Both the position numbers and the translations under genes were made by a program. 9,607 nt of DNA from an uncultured Bacteroidales bacterium. GTDB lineage: Bacteria; Bacteroidota; Bacteroidia; Bacteroidales; Paludibacteraceae. Position 1 is the stretch's first letter. Each line of letters opens with the position of its first letter. The notes below the pieces were generated by a model. That model had not been told where the DNA came from. It saw only the letters and a program-made list of their open reading frames with translations, and did not search any database. This document shows positions 1 to 6,713 of this stretch, piece after piece. The stretch is taken from the NCBI GenBank assembly GCA_946405045.1, contig CAMJFV010000056.1:1-9607 (forward strand), read 5' to 3'.

Positions 1-2
1 AT

Positions 3-134
3 ACTGGAAAAGAGTGGGGAGATTCCAAAGGATATGACCTCTGTGTAGATGTGTCGAAATTGGGGTTTGAGAAGACTGCAGAAATGATGATTGCCTTTAT
101 CGACTCCGTTTTTAGCAAAAAAGCGGAAAAATAG
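3..134 (+). CDS. C-terminal fragment of a cytidylate kinase-like protein (5' end outside window)
   Basis: Only the last 43 residues are visible, in frame 3, ending at a TAG. The fragment begins TGKEWGDSKGYDLCVDVSKL and continues to a short helix and a lysine-rich tail. The pattern of an aromatic/basic stretch, W-G-D, then Y-D-L-C-V-D-x-S, then G-x-E-K-T resembles the C-terminal end of the cytidylate-kinase-like family (P-loop nucleoside monophosphate kinase fold) common in Bacteroidota. There the YDL(C/V)-(I/L/V)(D/N) strand follows the lid region. The P-loop and substrate-binding parts lie outside the window, so the activity cannot be checked. The other two forward frames are closed by stops within the first 50 bases. 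A 49-base gap separates it from rimM. The family call rests on resemblance of a short tail only. Confidence 0.55.
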   Translation, partial: TGKEWGDSKGYDLCVDVSKLGFEKTAEMMIAFIDSVFSKKAEK

Positions 135-157
135 GATAGATTTATCATTCTAATATT

Positions 158-165
158 TATATTTG
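158..165 (+). promoter_or_regulatory. Putative Bacteroidota -7 promoter box for rimM
   Basis: TATATTTG matches the TAnnTTTG consensus of the -7 element used by the primary sigma factor of Bacteroidota. It lies 18 bases before the rimM ATG, so the leader would be only about 10-14 bases. No convincing TTTG-type -33 element is seen at the expected distance. The region is AT-rich, so a chance match is possible. Confidence 0.4.
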
Positions 166-183
166 TAGCTCAACGCAATATAG

Positions 184-744
184 ATGATTACGAAGGACGA
201 TATAATTGAAGTTGGATATGTAAGTAAAACACATGGTTTGTCGGGCAATCTTGAGGTTGTGATTACTGTTGATTGGCTTGACGAGTTGGGTGTGGATTTT
301 ATTTTCATCGATATAGACGGATGTTATATTCCGTTCCGTATTGCAGAAGAGAGGACAAAGAACAGTGGACGACTTCTAAAGCTCGACAATATTGACACCA
401 AAGAAGAAGCGGAGCATCTAATTGGTGCGACGGTATACCTTTCTGCAGAAGATGTTGATGAGGATACCTTGGCCGAGGCGGAGGGTGTGGATTATGAAGG
501 GTACACAATCTGCGATGCAAGTGGAGAGAAAATAGGAGTCATCGACTATGTCGATTATGACACAGAAAATGTCTTGTTCTGCCTTGATACAACGGACTCT
601 GCAGGATTTCAGATTATGATTCCGGCGGTTGACGATTTCATTGTAGAGATAGACGATGACAAGCAAACCATAGTTATGGATATTCCGGATGGACTGCTGG
701 AATTGAATACGGGTGGATCTTGCGTTGAAGACGAAGATGATTAA
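184..744 (+). CDS. rimM: Ribosome maturation factor RimM (16S rRNA processing protein)
   Basis: This 186-residue protein has the RimM pattern. Its N-terminal beta-barrel begins with IEVGYVSKTHGLSGNLEV (about residues 8-25) and continues through a KEEAEHLIGATVYL segment near residue 73. A PRC-barrel-like second half (about 100-175) ends in IPAVDDFIVEID and the family-typical MDIPDGLLEL. RimM binds ribosomal protein S19 and the 30S head and assists late maturation of the 30S subunit in the cytoplasm; this role is known for the family. The length is usual for RimM. The tail is markedly acidic (CVEDEDD). The start is well fixed: an in-frame TAG at 181-183 lies directly before the ATG. There is no clear Shine-Dalgarno sequence, as is normal in Bacteroidota. 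The next gene follows at once, overlapping or 22 bases downstream depending on its true start, so the two are probably cotranscribed. Confidence 0.93.
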   Translation: MITKDDIIEVGYVSKTHGLSGNLEVVITVDWLDELGVDFIFIDIDGCYIPFRIAEERTKNSGRLLKLDNIDTKEEAEHLIGATVYLSAEDVDEDTLAEAEGVDYEGYTICDASGEKIGVIDYVDYDTENVLFCLDTTDSAGFQIMIPAVDDFIVEIDDDKQTIVMDIPDGLLELNTGGSCVEDEDD

Positions 745-766
745 AACCTTAATAGTGGTTTTGAGT

Positions 767-1828
767 ATGCGTATAGTTAACAATATAAAGACGCTTTATG
801 CGATGATAGTTATGCTTGGAGCTGTAGGGTGCGCCCCACAGACTGAGTTTGAAGTGGCTACATGGCACGGATTCAAGCAGTGCGCTATATCATATACCAT
901 GGAAGACAGCTACGACAATCAGTTCACGACGGCTCTGCCTATATTCTACGAACATGATTATCCATGCACGTTCTTTGTGACTACACGTTGGTGTGACCGT
1001 ACAAAGTGGGATGCCTTGCGTGTCGCAACGACAGAGAGAGGATGTGAGGTAGGTAGCCATACTGTAGACCATGCGGTGTATGACACATTGTCGAAGGAGC
1101 GTCAGAAGCAAGACATACTTGATGCGAATGCAAGAATCAATGTCAAGTTGCCGATGTATAAATGTAATACATTTGCTTATACCGACTGTGTCGTGGGAGA
1201 CACAAGCATCATAAGCAAACATTATTTTGCGGCTCGAGGATGTCATGGATATGTGGAGCGTGCGACTCCAAATGATTATTTGAATATAAGTTCTATAATG
1301 TGCGGCTCAAATGAAGCTGTGAGAACTCTTGATGATTTCATATATGCATTCAACACTGCAAGAAGCAGTGGTGGATGGTGTATCTTCTCTTTGTATGACC
1401 TTGACGACGGTAAAGGCTATTCTCCATTGTCTTCAAAAGTGTTGAGAGAGAGCCTTGACTACTTGAAACAGCAGGAAAAGTCGAACTCATTCTGGGTGAC
1501 TACATTCAAGAATGCAGCGAAGTATTCAAAGGAGAGAGATAGAGCTAAAATTGAATTTCCAAAAGAAGAGATAAAGAAAGATGGTATGTCTAAAGTGACA
1601 GATAATAACAGACTGATTATCTCTTTGGAAGACGGTTTGGATGACGACTTGTATGATTATCCTTTGACATTGAGATGTCCATTGCCATTTGGCTGGAAAG
1701 ATGTCGAGGTGCTTCAGAATGAGGTCGTAATCAAATCAGAGATCAAGACTATCAATGGCTGTAAATATATCATCTTTGACGCTGTGCCAAACGGAAATAA
1801 AAAGATATATCTAATAAATTTAGGCTAA
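767..1828 (+). CDS. Putative lipoprotein with a NodB-like polysaccharide deacetylase fold, catalytic residues partly lost
   Basis: The start at 767 gives 353 residues and a clean lipoprotein signal: basic/polar MRIVNNIK, hydrophobic TLYAMIVMLGAVG, then Cys22. The frame is open further upstream, with ATGs at 713 and 737 overlapping rimM, but those starts put extra hydrophobic residues ahead of this signal. A NodB-type deacetylase domain spans about residues 36-215. The signature YTMED lies at 43-47, where most family members have TFDD, so Asp47 could bind metal but the usual catalytic-base Asp is Glu46. GSHTVDH provides His98 and His102 (metal ligands). In FAYTDC (136-141) Thr139 stands where the usual FAYP has Pro. 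YFAARG (153-158) is family-like. SLYDLDD (208-214) has Tyr210 where an L-H motif is expected. The C-terminal part (about 260-353) looks like a beta-rich accessory domain. Family members remove acetyl groups from polysaccharides; this one may be weakly active, inactive or binding-only (inference). It would be anchored in the envelope. The stop overlaps the next ATG. Confidence 0.75.
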   Translation: MRIVNNIKTLYAMIVMLGAVGCAPQTEFEVATWHGFKQCAISYTMEDSYDNQFTTALPIFYEHDYPCTFFVTTRWCDRTKWDALRVATTERGCEVGSHTVDHAVYDTLSKERQKQDILDANARINVKLPMYKCNTFAYTDCVVGDTSIISKHYFAARGCHGYVERATPNDYLNISSIMCGSNEAVRTLDDFIYAFNTARSSGGWCIFSLYDLDDGKGYSPLSSKVLRESLDYLKQQEKSNSFWVTTFKNAAKYSKERDRAKIEFPKEEIKKDGMSKVTDNNRLIISLEDGLDDDLYDYPLTLRCPLPFGWKDVEVLQNEVVIKSEIKTINGCKYIIFDAVPNGNKKIYLINLG

Positions 1829-2262
1829 TGATTGATGTGGAGGAAAAAGCACAGTTGGCGTGCAAATTGAAAGCAGAAGGTTATAATTGTGCACAGGCGG
1901 TATTTGCAGCGTTTGCAGAAGATTACGGTATCGATAAGGCTACGGCAGTTCGCATCACAGCTGGATTAGGTGGTGGCGTCGCAAAAATGAAAGATGTGTG
2001 TGGCGCATACTTAGGAGCGGCGATGTTGTCGGGATTGGAAGAAGGTTGCGTCGATCCTAGTGATATGGCAGGAAAGGAGCATGCATACAAGGTCGCTCAG
2101 GAACTAGCCATGCGTTTCAAGGAACAGAATGGAAGTACGGTTTGTGCCGAACTTCGTGGAGTGAGGCCAAATCCAGACGTGAAGGAGATAATCCCTTGTG
2201 CAGTGCTTGTCGAGCGTGCTGCACGTATCTACGCAGAGTATTTAAATGCTAAAAATGCATAA
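1828..2262 (+). CDS. C_GCAxxG_C_C family protein (cysteine-rich, probable redox/metal protein)
   Basis: This 144-residue cytoplasmic protein has the defining cysteine pattern of the C_GCAxxG_C_C family: YNCAQAVF (Cys21), GLGGGVAKMKDVCGAYLGA (Cys58), GSTVCAELRG (Cys106) and IPCAVLVERAARI (Cys124). Two more cysteines, Cys12 and Cys74, lie outside the core pattern. Members are small helical proteins, often found beside redox or metal-related genes. Their biochemical role is not established, although the conserved cysteines suggest metal or cluster binding or thiol redox. No signal peptide or membrane segment is seen. Its ATG shares one base with the stop of the deacetylase-like gene (TAATG), a geometry that often means translational coupling. 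That places it in the same transcript as rimM and the lipoprotein. A 109-base spacer with a promoter box follows before secA. Confidence 0.88.
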   Translation: MIDVEEKAQLACKLKAEGYNCAQAVFAAFAEDYGIDKATAVRITAGLGGGVAKMKDVCGAYLGAAMLSGLEEGCVDPSDMAGKEHAYKVAQELAMRFKEQNGSTVCAELRGVRPNPDVKEIIPCAVLVERAARIYAEYLNAKNA

Positions 2263-2310
2263 AAAAACATTGTTGTTTAGAAAAAGAACGATTTATAAGC
2301 AAATAAAGTG

Positions 2311-2318
2311 TATTTTTG
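2311..2318 (+). promoter_or_regulatory. Putative Bacteroidota -7 promoter box for secA
   Basis: TATTTTTG fits TAnnTTTG and lies 53 bases before the secA start, in the 109-base spacer after the C_GCAxxG_C_C gene. Transcription would begin near 2323-2326, giving a leader of about 45-50 bases rich in A and T. TTTA at 2292-2295 is a poor -33 candidate at a short distance. The preceding gene has no good terminator, so secA may also receive read-through from upstream. Confidence 0.5.
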
Positions 2319-2371
2319 CGTAGGTTTTCGGAAAGAAGACGTAATAGATAATATAAAAACTAATATAATAT

Positions 2372-5300
2372 ATGGGATTCGGGAATTTTTTATCCAAGAT
2401 ATTTGGAAATAAAGCCCAAAGAGATAGGGAGTTAATTCAGCCTTACATAAATAAGATTGAGCTGATATACCCTTCAATACAAGCGTTGTCGAATGATGAA
2501 CTCCGTGATCGTACGGAAGAAATCAAACAGAAGATACAGGATTATGTATCTGCTGAGACTAAGGAAATCGCGGATTTGAAGTCGCAGATTGAGTCTCAGG
2601 AAATCGAGCAGAGAGAGAAAACTTATGCCCAGATTGACAAATTATCTAAATTAAAGCTTGACAAATATGAGGAGGTGCTTACAGAAGTGCTTCCTGAAGT
2701 GTTTGCTATTGTAAAGGATACAGCACGTCGTTTCACAGAACAGAAAGAGGTTGTTGTTAAGGCAAATGACCTTGACCGTGAGTTCGCTGAGAAATTCGAC
2801 TTTGTTGATATTGATGGCGACAAGGCTGTTTACCATAACGAGTGGCAGGCAGGTGGTAACCCAACAGTTTGGAACATGATCCACTACAATGTGCAGTTGT
2901 TCGGTGGTGTTGTTTTGCATCAGGGTAAAATCGCTGAGATGGCTACCGGTGAAGGTAAAACATTGGTGGGTACATTGCCAATCTTCTTGAACGCATTGAC
3001 ACATAATGGTGTCCATGTCATCACAGTCAACGATTACTTGTCAAAACGTGACTCTGAGTGGATGGGTCCACTTTACATGTTCCATGGCTTGACAGTTGAC
3101 TGTATCGATAAGCACAGACCAAACTCTGACGAACGTCGTAAGGCATATATGGCTGATATCACGTTCGGTACAAATAACGAATTCGGTTTCGACTACTTGC
3201 GTGATAATATGGCAGGTAGAGTTGAGGAACTTGTACAGCGTGAACACAATTACGCTATCGTCGATGAGGTCGACTCAGTACTTATCGATGATGCACGTAC
3301 TCCATTGATTATCTCAGGTCCGATGGACAGCTCAAAGAGCAACGAACAGTTGTTCAATGAGTACAAACCACGTGTAGAGCACCTTGTCAACTTGCAGAAG
3401 GTGATGGCTACAAATTATTTGACAGAGGCTAAGAGATTGTTGAAGGAGAGCGACAAGAAAAGCCAGGAGGAAGGTGCTTTGGCATTGTTCCGCTCTTATA
3501 AGGCTTTGCCTAAGAACCAGCCATTGATCAAGTTCTTGAGTGAGCCAGGAATCAAGCCTCTTTTGTTGAAGACAGAAGAAATATATATCGCAGAGAACAA
3601 CAAGAGAATGCCAGAGGCTACAGATCCTCTATACTTTGTGATAGATGAGCGTCACAATAGCATCGTTCTTACAGATAAGGGTGTTGATGCGTTGACTGGT
3701 GTCAGCGAGGACCCTACATTCTTCGTGTTGCCAGATATCGGTAGCGAGATGGTTGATTTGGAAGCTATGAATCTTCCAGCTGCTGAATTGGCGGAGAAGA
3801 AGGAACAGCTTATTCAGAACTATGCAGTGAAGAGTGAGCGTATCCACACAATCAACCAGCTTTTGAAGGCATATACATTGTTCATCAAGGACGACCAGTA
3901 TGTTGTTATTGATGGCAAGGTTATGATTGTCGACGAGCAGACTGGTCGTATCATGGATGGACGTCGTTATTCCGACGGTTTGCATCAGGCTTTGGAGGCA
4001 AAAGAGGGTGTGCAGGTTGAGGCTGCTACTCAGACTTATGCGACTATCACATTGCAGAACTACTTCCGTATGTATCACAAACTTGCCGGAATGACAGGTA
4101 CAGCGGAGACAGAGGCAGCTGAGTTCTGGAATATCTATAAGTTGGATGTTGTAGTTATCCCTACTAACCGTCCTATCGCAAGAATAGATATGAACGACCG
4201 TATCTACCGTACACAGCGTGAAAAATATAATGCTGTTATCGAGGAGATCGTATCGTTGACAAATCAGGGTCGTCCAGTGTTGGTGGGTACAACATCAGTC
4301 GAAATATCTGAGTTGTTGAGCAGAATGTTGCGTATGCGTGGAATACAGCATAACGTGTTGAATGCTAAACTTCACCAGAAGGAGGCTGAGATTGTAGCTG
4401 AGGCAGGAAAAAGCAAGACCGTGACTATCGCTACAAACATGGCAGGTCGTGGTACCGATATCAAACTTTCTCAGGAGATAAAAGACGCTGGTGGTTTGGC
4501 TATCATCGGTACAGAGCGTCACGAGTCTCGTCGTGTTGACCGTCAGTTGCGTGGTCGTGCAGGACGTCAGGGAGACCCAGGTTCATCAGTGTTCTTCGTT
4601 TCATTGGAAGATAAGTTGATGCGTCTGTTCGGTTCTGAGAAGATCGCATACTTGATGGAGAAGATGGGTGTGAAAGACGGTGAGATGATCGAAAGCAACA
4701 TGGTCACTAAGTCAATCGAGAGAGCCCAGAAGAAGGTAGAAGAAAATCATTTCGGTGTCCGTAAACGTTTGATTGAGTATGACGACGTGATGAATAATCA
4801 GCGTGAGGTGGTATACCGCCGTCGTCGCCAGACATTGCGTGGAGAGAGAATGGGTGTCAACCTTATGGATATGATCTATGGAGTGGCTCAAAGAATTGTC
4901 GGAGAGACAAAGGGAATGTTGAGTTATTCAGATTTCAAGAATGAGGTTGTCCGTCTTTTGTCTTTCGAAACTACAATTTCGGAAAACGATTACAATGCAT
5001 TGAAGGATGTGGAGTTGATCCAGAAATTGTTTGAGGAGGCTATGGCTACATTCAAACGCCGTACAGAGATGATTGCTGATCAGGCTTATCCTGTATTGAA
5101 GAATATCTTCGACCAGCATCCAGAAGGTGGAATGGTAGGTGTTCCTATCACAGATGGACACTTCGTATATAGCATCGCAGTTGATTTGAAAGAGGCTGTT
5201 GATTGCCATTGTAAGAATGTGGTTAAGGAGTTTGAGCGTCGCACATTGCTTCACGCTATCGATTCAAAGTGGAAGGATCACTTGCGTGAGATGGACGATT

Positions 5301-5725
5301 TGAAGAACTCAGTTCAGAATGCACACTACGAGCAGAAGGATCCGCTTGTTATATACAAGATCGAGTCATACAATATGTTTGCGGCTATGCTTGATGATAT
5401 GAATCAGGAGGCAGTCAACGTATTGATGCGCGGACAGATCCTGATGAGACAGGAGGATGATGCGGAGACTCAGGCACGTATCGCAGAAGAGGCTGCACGC
5501 CGTCAGGCTTTGGCTGAGGCTAAGGAGGCTGAAGAAAGAATGAAAGCGATGCAGATGAACAGAAGTGAAGATCTAGAGGAGGCTCCAGAAGAGCAGTCAC
5601 CTCTTCAGCAGATATCGCAGCAGAAGCAGATGCCAGCAAATGCAGGAGTGAAGGTCGGTAGAAACGATCCTTGTCCATGTGGAAGCGGCAAGAAGTACAA
5701 ACAGTGCTGCGGAAAAAACATTTGA
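2372..5725 (+). CDS. secA: Preprotein translocase ATPase SecA, Bacteroidota long form
   Basis: SecA is the cytoplasmic and membrane-peripheral motor that pushes preproteins through SecYEG using ATP. The first nucleotide-binding domain has Walker A TGEGKT (192-197, Lys196) and Walker B VDEVD (297-301) followed by DDARTPLIISGP. NBD2 has TNMAGRGTDIKL (from Thr688) and the helicase-like QLRGRAGRQGD motif (725-735). The C-terminal half has the scaffold/wing region with RKRLIEYDDVMNNQR and LHAIDSKWKDHLREMDDLKN. A charged helical linker (about 1035-1065) leads to the zinc-binding SEC-C tail with Cys1101, Cys1103, Cys1112 and Cys1113. At 1117 residues it is about 200 longer than the 901-residue E. 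coli protein. Extra blocks lie near residues 60-100 (charged, coiled-coil-like), near 122-168, and between 318 and 424. Expansions of this kind are known in Bacteroidota SecA. The start MGFGNFLSKIFGNKAQRD is family-typical. A terminator follows 26 bases after the stop. Confidence 0.98.
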   Translation: MGFGNFLSKIFGNKAQRDRELIQPYINKIELIYPSIQALSNDELRDRTEEIKQKIQDYVSAETKEIADLKSQIESQEIEQREKTYAQIDKLSKLKLDKYEEVLTEVLPEVFAIVKDTARRFTEQKEVVVKANDLDREFAEKFDFVDIDGDKAVYHNEWQAGGNPTVWNMIHYNVQLFGGVVLHQGKIAEMATGEGKTLVGTLPIFLNALTHNGVHVITVNDYLSKRDSEWMGPLYMFHGLTVDCIDKHRPNSDERRKAYMADITFGTNNEFGFDYLRDNMAGRVEELVQREHNYAIVDEVDSVLIDDARTPLIISGPMDSSKSNEQLFNEYKPRVEHLVNLQKVMATNYLTEAKRLLKESDKKSQEEGALALFRSYKALPKNQPLIKFLSEPGIKPLLLKTEEIYIAENNKRMPEATDPLYFVIDERHNSIVLTDKGVDALTGVSEDPTFFVLPDIGSEMVDLEAMNLPAAELAEKKEQLIQNYAVKSERIHTINQLLKAYTLFIKDDQYVVIDGKVMIVDEQTGRIMDGRRYSDGLHQALEAKEGVQVEAATQTYATITLQNYFRMYHKLAGMTGTAETEAAEFWNIYKLDVVVIPTNRPIARIDMNDRIYRTQREKYNAVIEEIVSLTNQGRPVLVGTTSVEISELLSRMLRMRGIQHNVLNAKLHQKEAEIVAEAGKSKTVTIATNMAGRGTDIKLSQEIKDAGGLAIIGTERHESRRVDRQLRGRAGRQGDPGSSVFFVSLEDKLMRLFGSEKIAYLMEKMGVKDGEMIESNMVTKSIERAQKKVEENHFGVRKRLIEYDDVMNNQREVVYRRRRQTLRGERMGVNLMDMIYGVAQRIVGETKGMLSYSDFKNEVVRLLSFETTISENDYNALKDVELIQKLFEEAMATFKRRTEMIADQAYPVLKNIFDQHPEGGMVGVPITDGHFVYSIAVDLKEAVDCHCKNVVKEFERRTLLHAIDSKWKDHLREMDDLKNSVQNAHYEQKDPLVIYKIESYNMFAAMLDDMNQEAVNVLMRGQILMRQEDDAETQARIAEEAARRQALAEAKEAEERMKAMQMNRSEDLEEAPEEQSPLQQISQQKQMPANAGVKVGRNDPCPCGSGKKYKQCCGKNI

Positions 5726-5750
5726 TGATTTATTAAATCAAACAATAATT

Positions 5751-5783
5751 GAGGCGTGTTTTGCATCAGAACACGCCTCTTTT
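5751..5783 (+). terminator. Intrinsic terminator after secA
   Basis: A perfect 10-bp stem (GAGGCGTGTT at 5751-5760 pairing with AACACGCCTC at 5770-5779) with a 9-base loop is followed by TTTT. It begins 26 bases after the secA stop. The end of its T-run is only 17 bases before the lgt ATG, so it could also act as a leader structure controlling lgt. Confidence 0.85.
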
Positions 5784-5800
5784 CAATAAAAAACAAAAAT

Positions 5801-6640
5801 ATGTTAGGATATATTACATGGACCGTCAATCCGGTGGCGTTCACAATTCCAGGATTGGATATGGATGTGAGATGGTACGGAATGATGTGGGCATTCGGAT
5901 TCTTGTTAGGTTATATTACAGAAAAGTATATCTATAAACGTGAAGGTCTGCCAGATACCGCCATCGACGATTTCTTGACTTATATGGCGATATTCACTGT
6001 GGTCGGCGCACGTCTTGGCCACTGCTTCTTCTATGACCCAGAGTACTATTTCTCACATTTAGGAGAGGTGCTTTTGATCAACAAAGGAGGATTGTCGAGC
6101 CATGGTGGAGCGGTCGGAATCTTGATCGGAATGTATATTTTTAGCAGACGAGTGGCAAAACAAAGTTATTTGTGGGTGCTCGACCGTACTGTTATTGCTG
6201 TCGCAATCACAGGATGCTGTATCCGATTCGGAAATCTGATGAACCATGAGATTTATGGCCATGCCACTGATGTGCCTTGGGCATTCCAATTCATCACGAA
6301 TATCAATGCGTGGATGGCAGGCAAGGCAGATCCTGTTTTTTCTGAGCCAAGTCATCCGACACAGATATATGAGATGCTTTACTGCATCGTCACATACTGT
6401 TTGACATTGTTCCTGTATTGGAAGACGAATGCACGTAAGTATGAGGGATTGATTTTCGGAGTCTTTTTGGAAGGCATATTCCTTACACGATTCTTGCTTG
6501 AATTCATCAAGAACAACCAGGAGGCTTTTGAAGACGGAATGATGCTCAACATGGGACAGTGGCTAAGTGTTCCGTTGTTTGTGACAGGTTTCTTCCTACT
6601 TGCAAGAGCATACAAACAATATAAAAACGAAACGAAATAA
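5801..6640 (+). CDS. lgt: Prolipoprotein diacylglyceryl transferase Lgt
   Basis: Lgt is an inner-membrane enzyme that transfers diacylglycerol from phosphatidylglycerol to the lipobox cysteine of prolipoproteins, the first step of lipoprotein maturation. This 279-residue protein has several hydrophobic membrane segments. Its family motifs are VRWYGMMWAFGFLLGY near the N terminus, ARLGHCFFYDPEYY, GGLSSHGGAVGILIG with His101, and the Lgt signature GCCIRFGNLMNHEIYGHATD. The signature contains Arg142, Gly144, Asn145, Asn148, Glu150 and Gly153. HPTQIYE and FLTRFLLEFIKNNQE lie in the C-terminal part. His101 and Arg142 correspond to the essential E. coli His103 and Arg143. An in-frame GTG at 5756 would add 15 residues, but it lies inside the terminator stem, so the ATG at 5801 after an A-rich leader is the likely start. 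The gene sits directly after the secA terminator with no room for a separate promoter between the two. Its role links it to SecA-dependent export and to the lipoprotein encoded at 767-1828. Confidence 0.96.
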   Translation: MLGYITWTVNPVAFTIPGLDMDVRWYGMMWAFGFLLGYITEKYIYKREGLPDTAIDDFLTYMAIFTVVGARLGHCFFYDPEYYFSHLGEVLLINKGGLSSHGGAVGILIGMYIFSRRVAKQSYLWVLDRTVIAVAITGCCIRFGNLMNHEIYGHATDVPWAFQFITNINAWMAGKADPVFSEPSHPTQIYEMLYCIVTYCLTLFLYWKTNARKYEGLIFGVFLEGIFLTRFLLEFIKNNQEAFEDGMMLNMGQWLSVPLFVTGFFLLARAYKQYKNETK

Positions 6641-6646
6641 GATTTG

Positions 6647-6692
6647 TGAGGCAGGTTTTGCACCTGCCAACAACAACTGGCCCTGTGCCTCA
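6647..6692 (+). other. Hairpin-forming element between lgt and nfo with alternative pairings
   Basis: Two pairings compete for the same bases. GGCAGGT (6650-6656) can pair with ACCTGCC (6662-6668), or TGAGGCA (6647-6653) can pair with TGCCTCA (6686-6692). A small inner GCCA/TGGC stem (6666-6669 with 6678-6681) is also possible. A three-way fold with TGAGG/CCTCA outside and CAGGT/ACCTG inside can form as well. No T-run follows, so it is not a classic intrinsic terminator. Its 5' arm resembles that of the secA terminator. It could be a 3' processing or stabilising structure for lgt mRNA or a leader structure for nfo. Confidence 0.45.
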
Positions 6693-6713
6693 ATTATGAG
6701 TTAGGAATTTATG
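6692..6713 (+). repeat. Degenerate AATTATG heptad run up to the nfo start
   Basis: AATTATG (6692-6698), AGTTAGG (6699-6705) and AATTTATG (6706-6713) read as three imperfect copies of a 7-base unit, the last one merging into the nfo ATG. It is short and could be chance in AT-rich DNA, but it echoes the heptads found after the hexomutase gene at 9384. Confidence 0.3.

Noticed and set aside
418..783. 121-codon minus-strand frame across rimM
   Set aside because: It is antisense to rimM with no recognisable domain; the rimM motifs explain the region.
2265..2278. AAACA/TGTTT hairpin after the C_GCAxxG_C_C gene as a terminator
   Set aside because: The stem is five pairs, mostly A-T, with no T-run, so it is too weak to call.
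2299..2319. Imperfect symmetry GCAAATA / TATTTTTGC around the secA -7 box as an operator
   Set aside because: The arms differ by two extra T bases and are AT-rich, so chance is likely.
2651..3016. 121-codon minus-strand frame rich in Cys and His in the secA 5' region
   Set aside because: The residues arise from the complement of common secA codons, and no zinc-finger spacing or start context supports it.
3629..4078. 149-codon open frame on the minus strand inside secA
   Set aside because: It is fully inside a well-supported gene, has no family motifs and has a composition typical of an antisense shadow.
5756..5800. Upstream in-frame GTG start for lgt adding 15 residues
   Set aside because: It lies inside the terminator stem of secA, and the added residues do not look like an Lgt N terminus. 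The ATG at 5801 has an A-rich leader and gives a normal N terminus.
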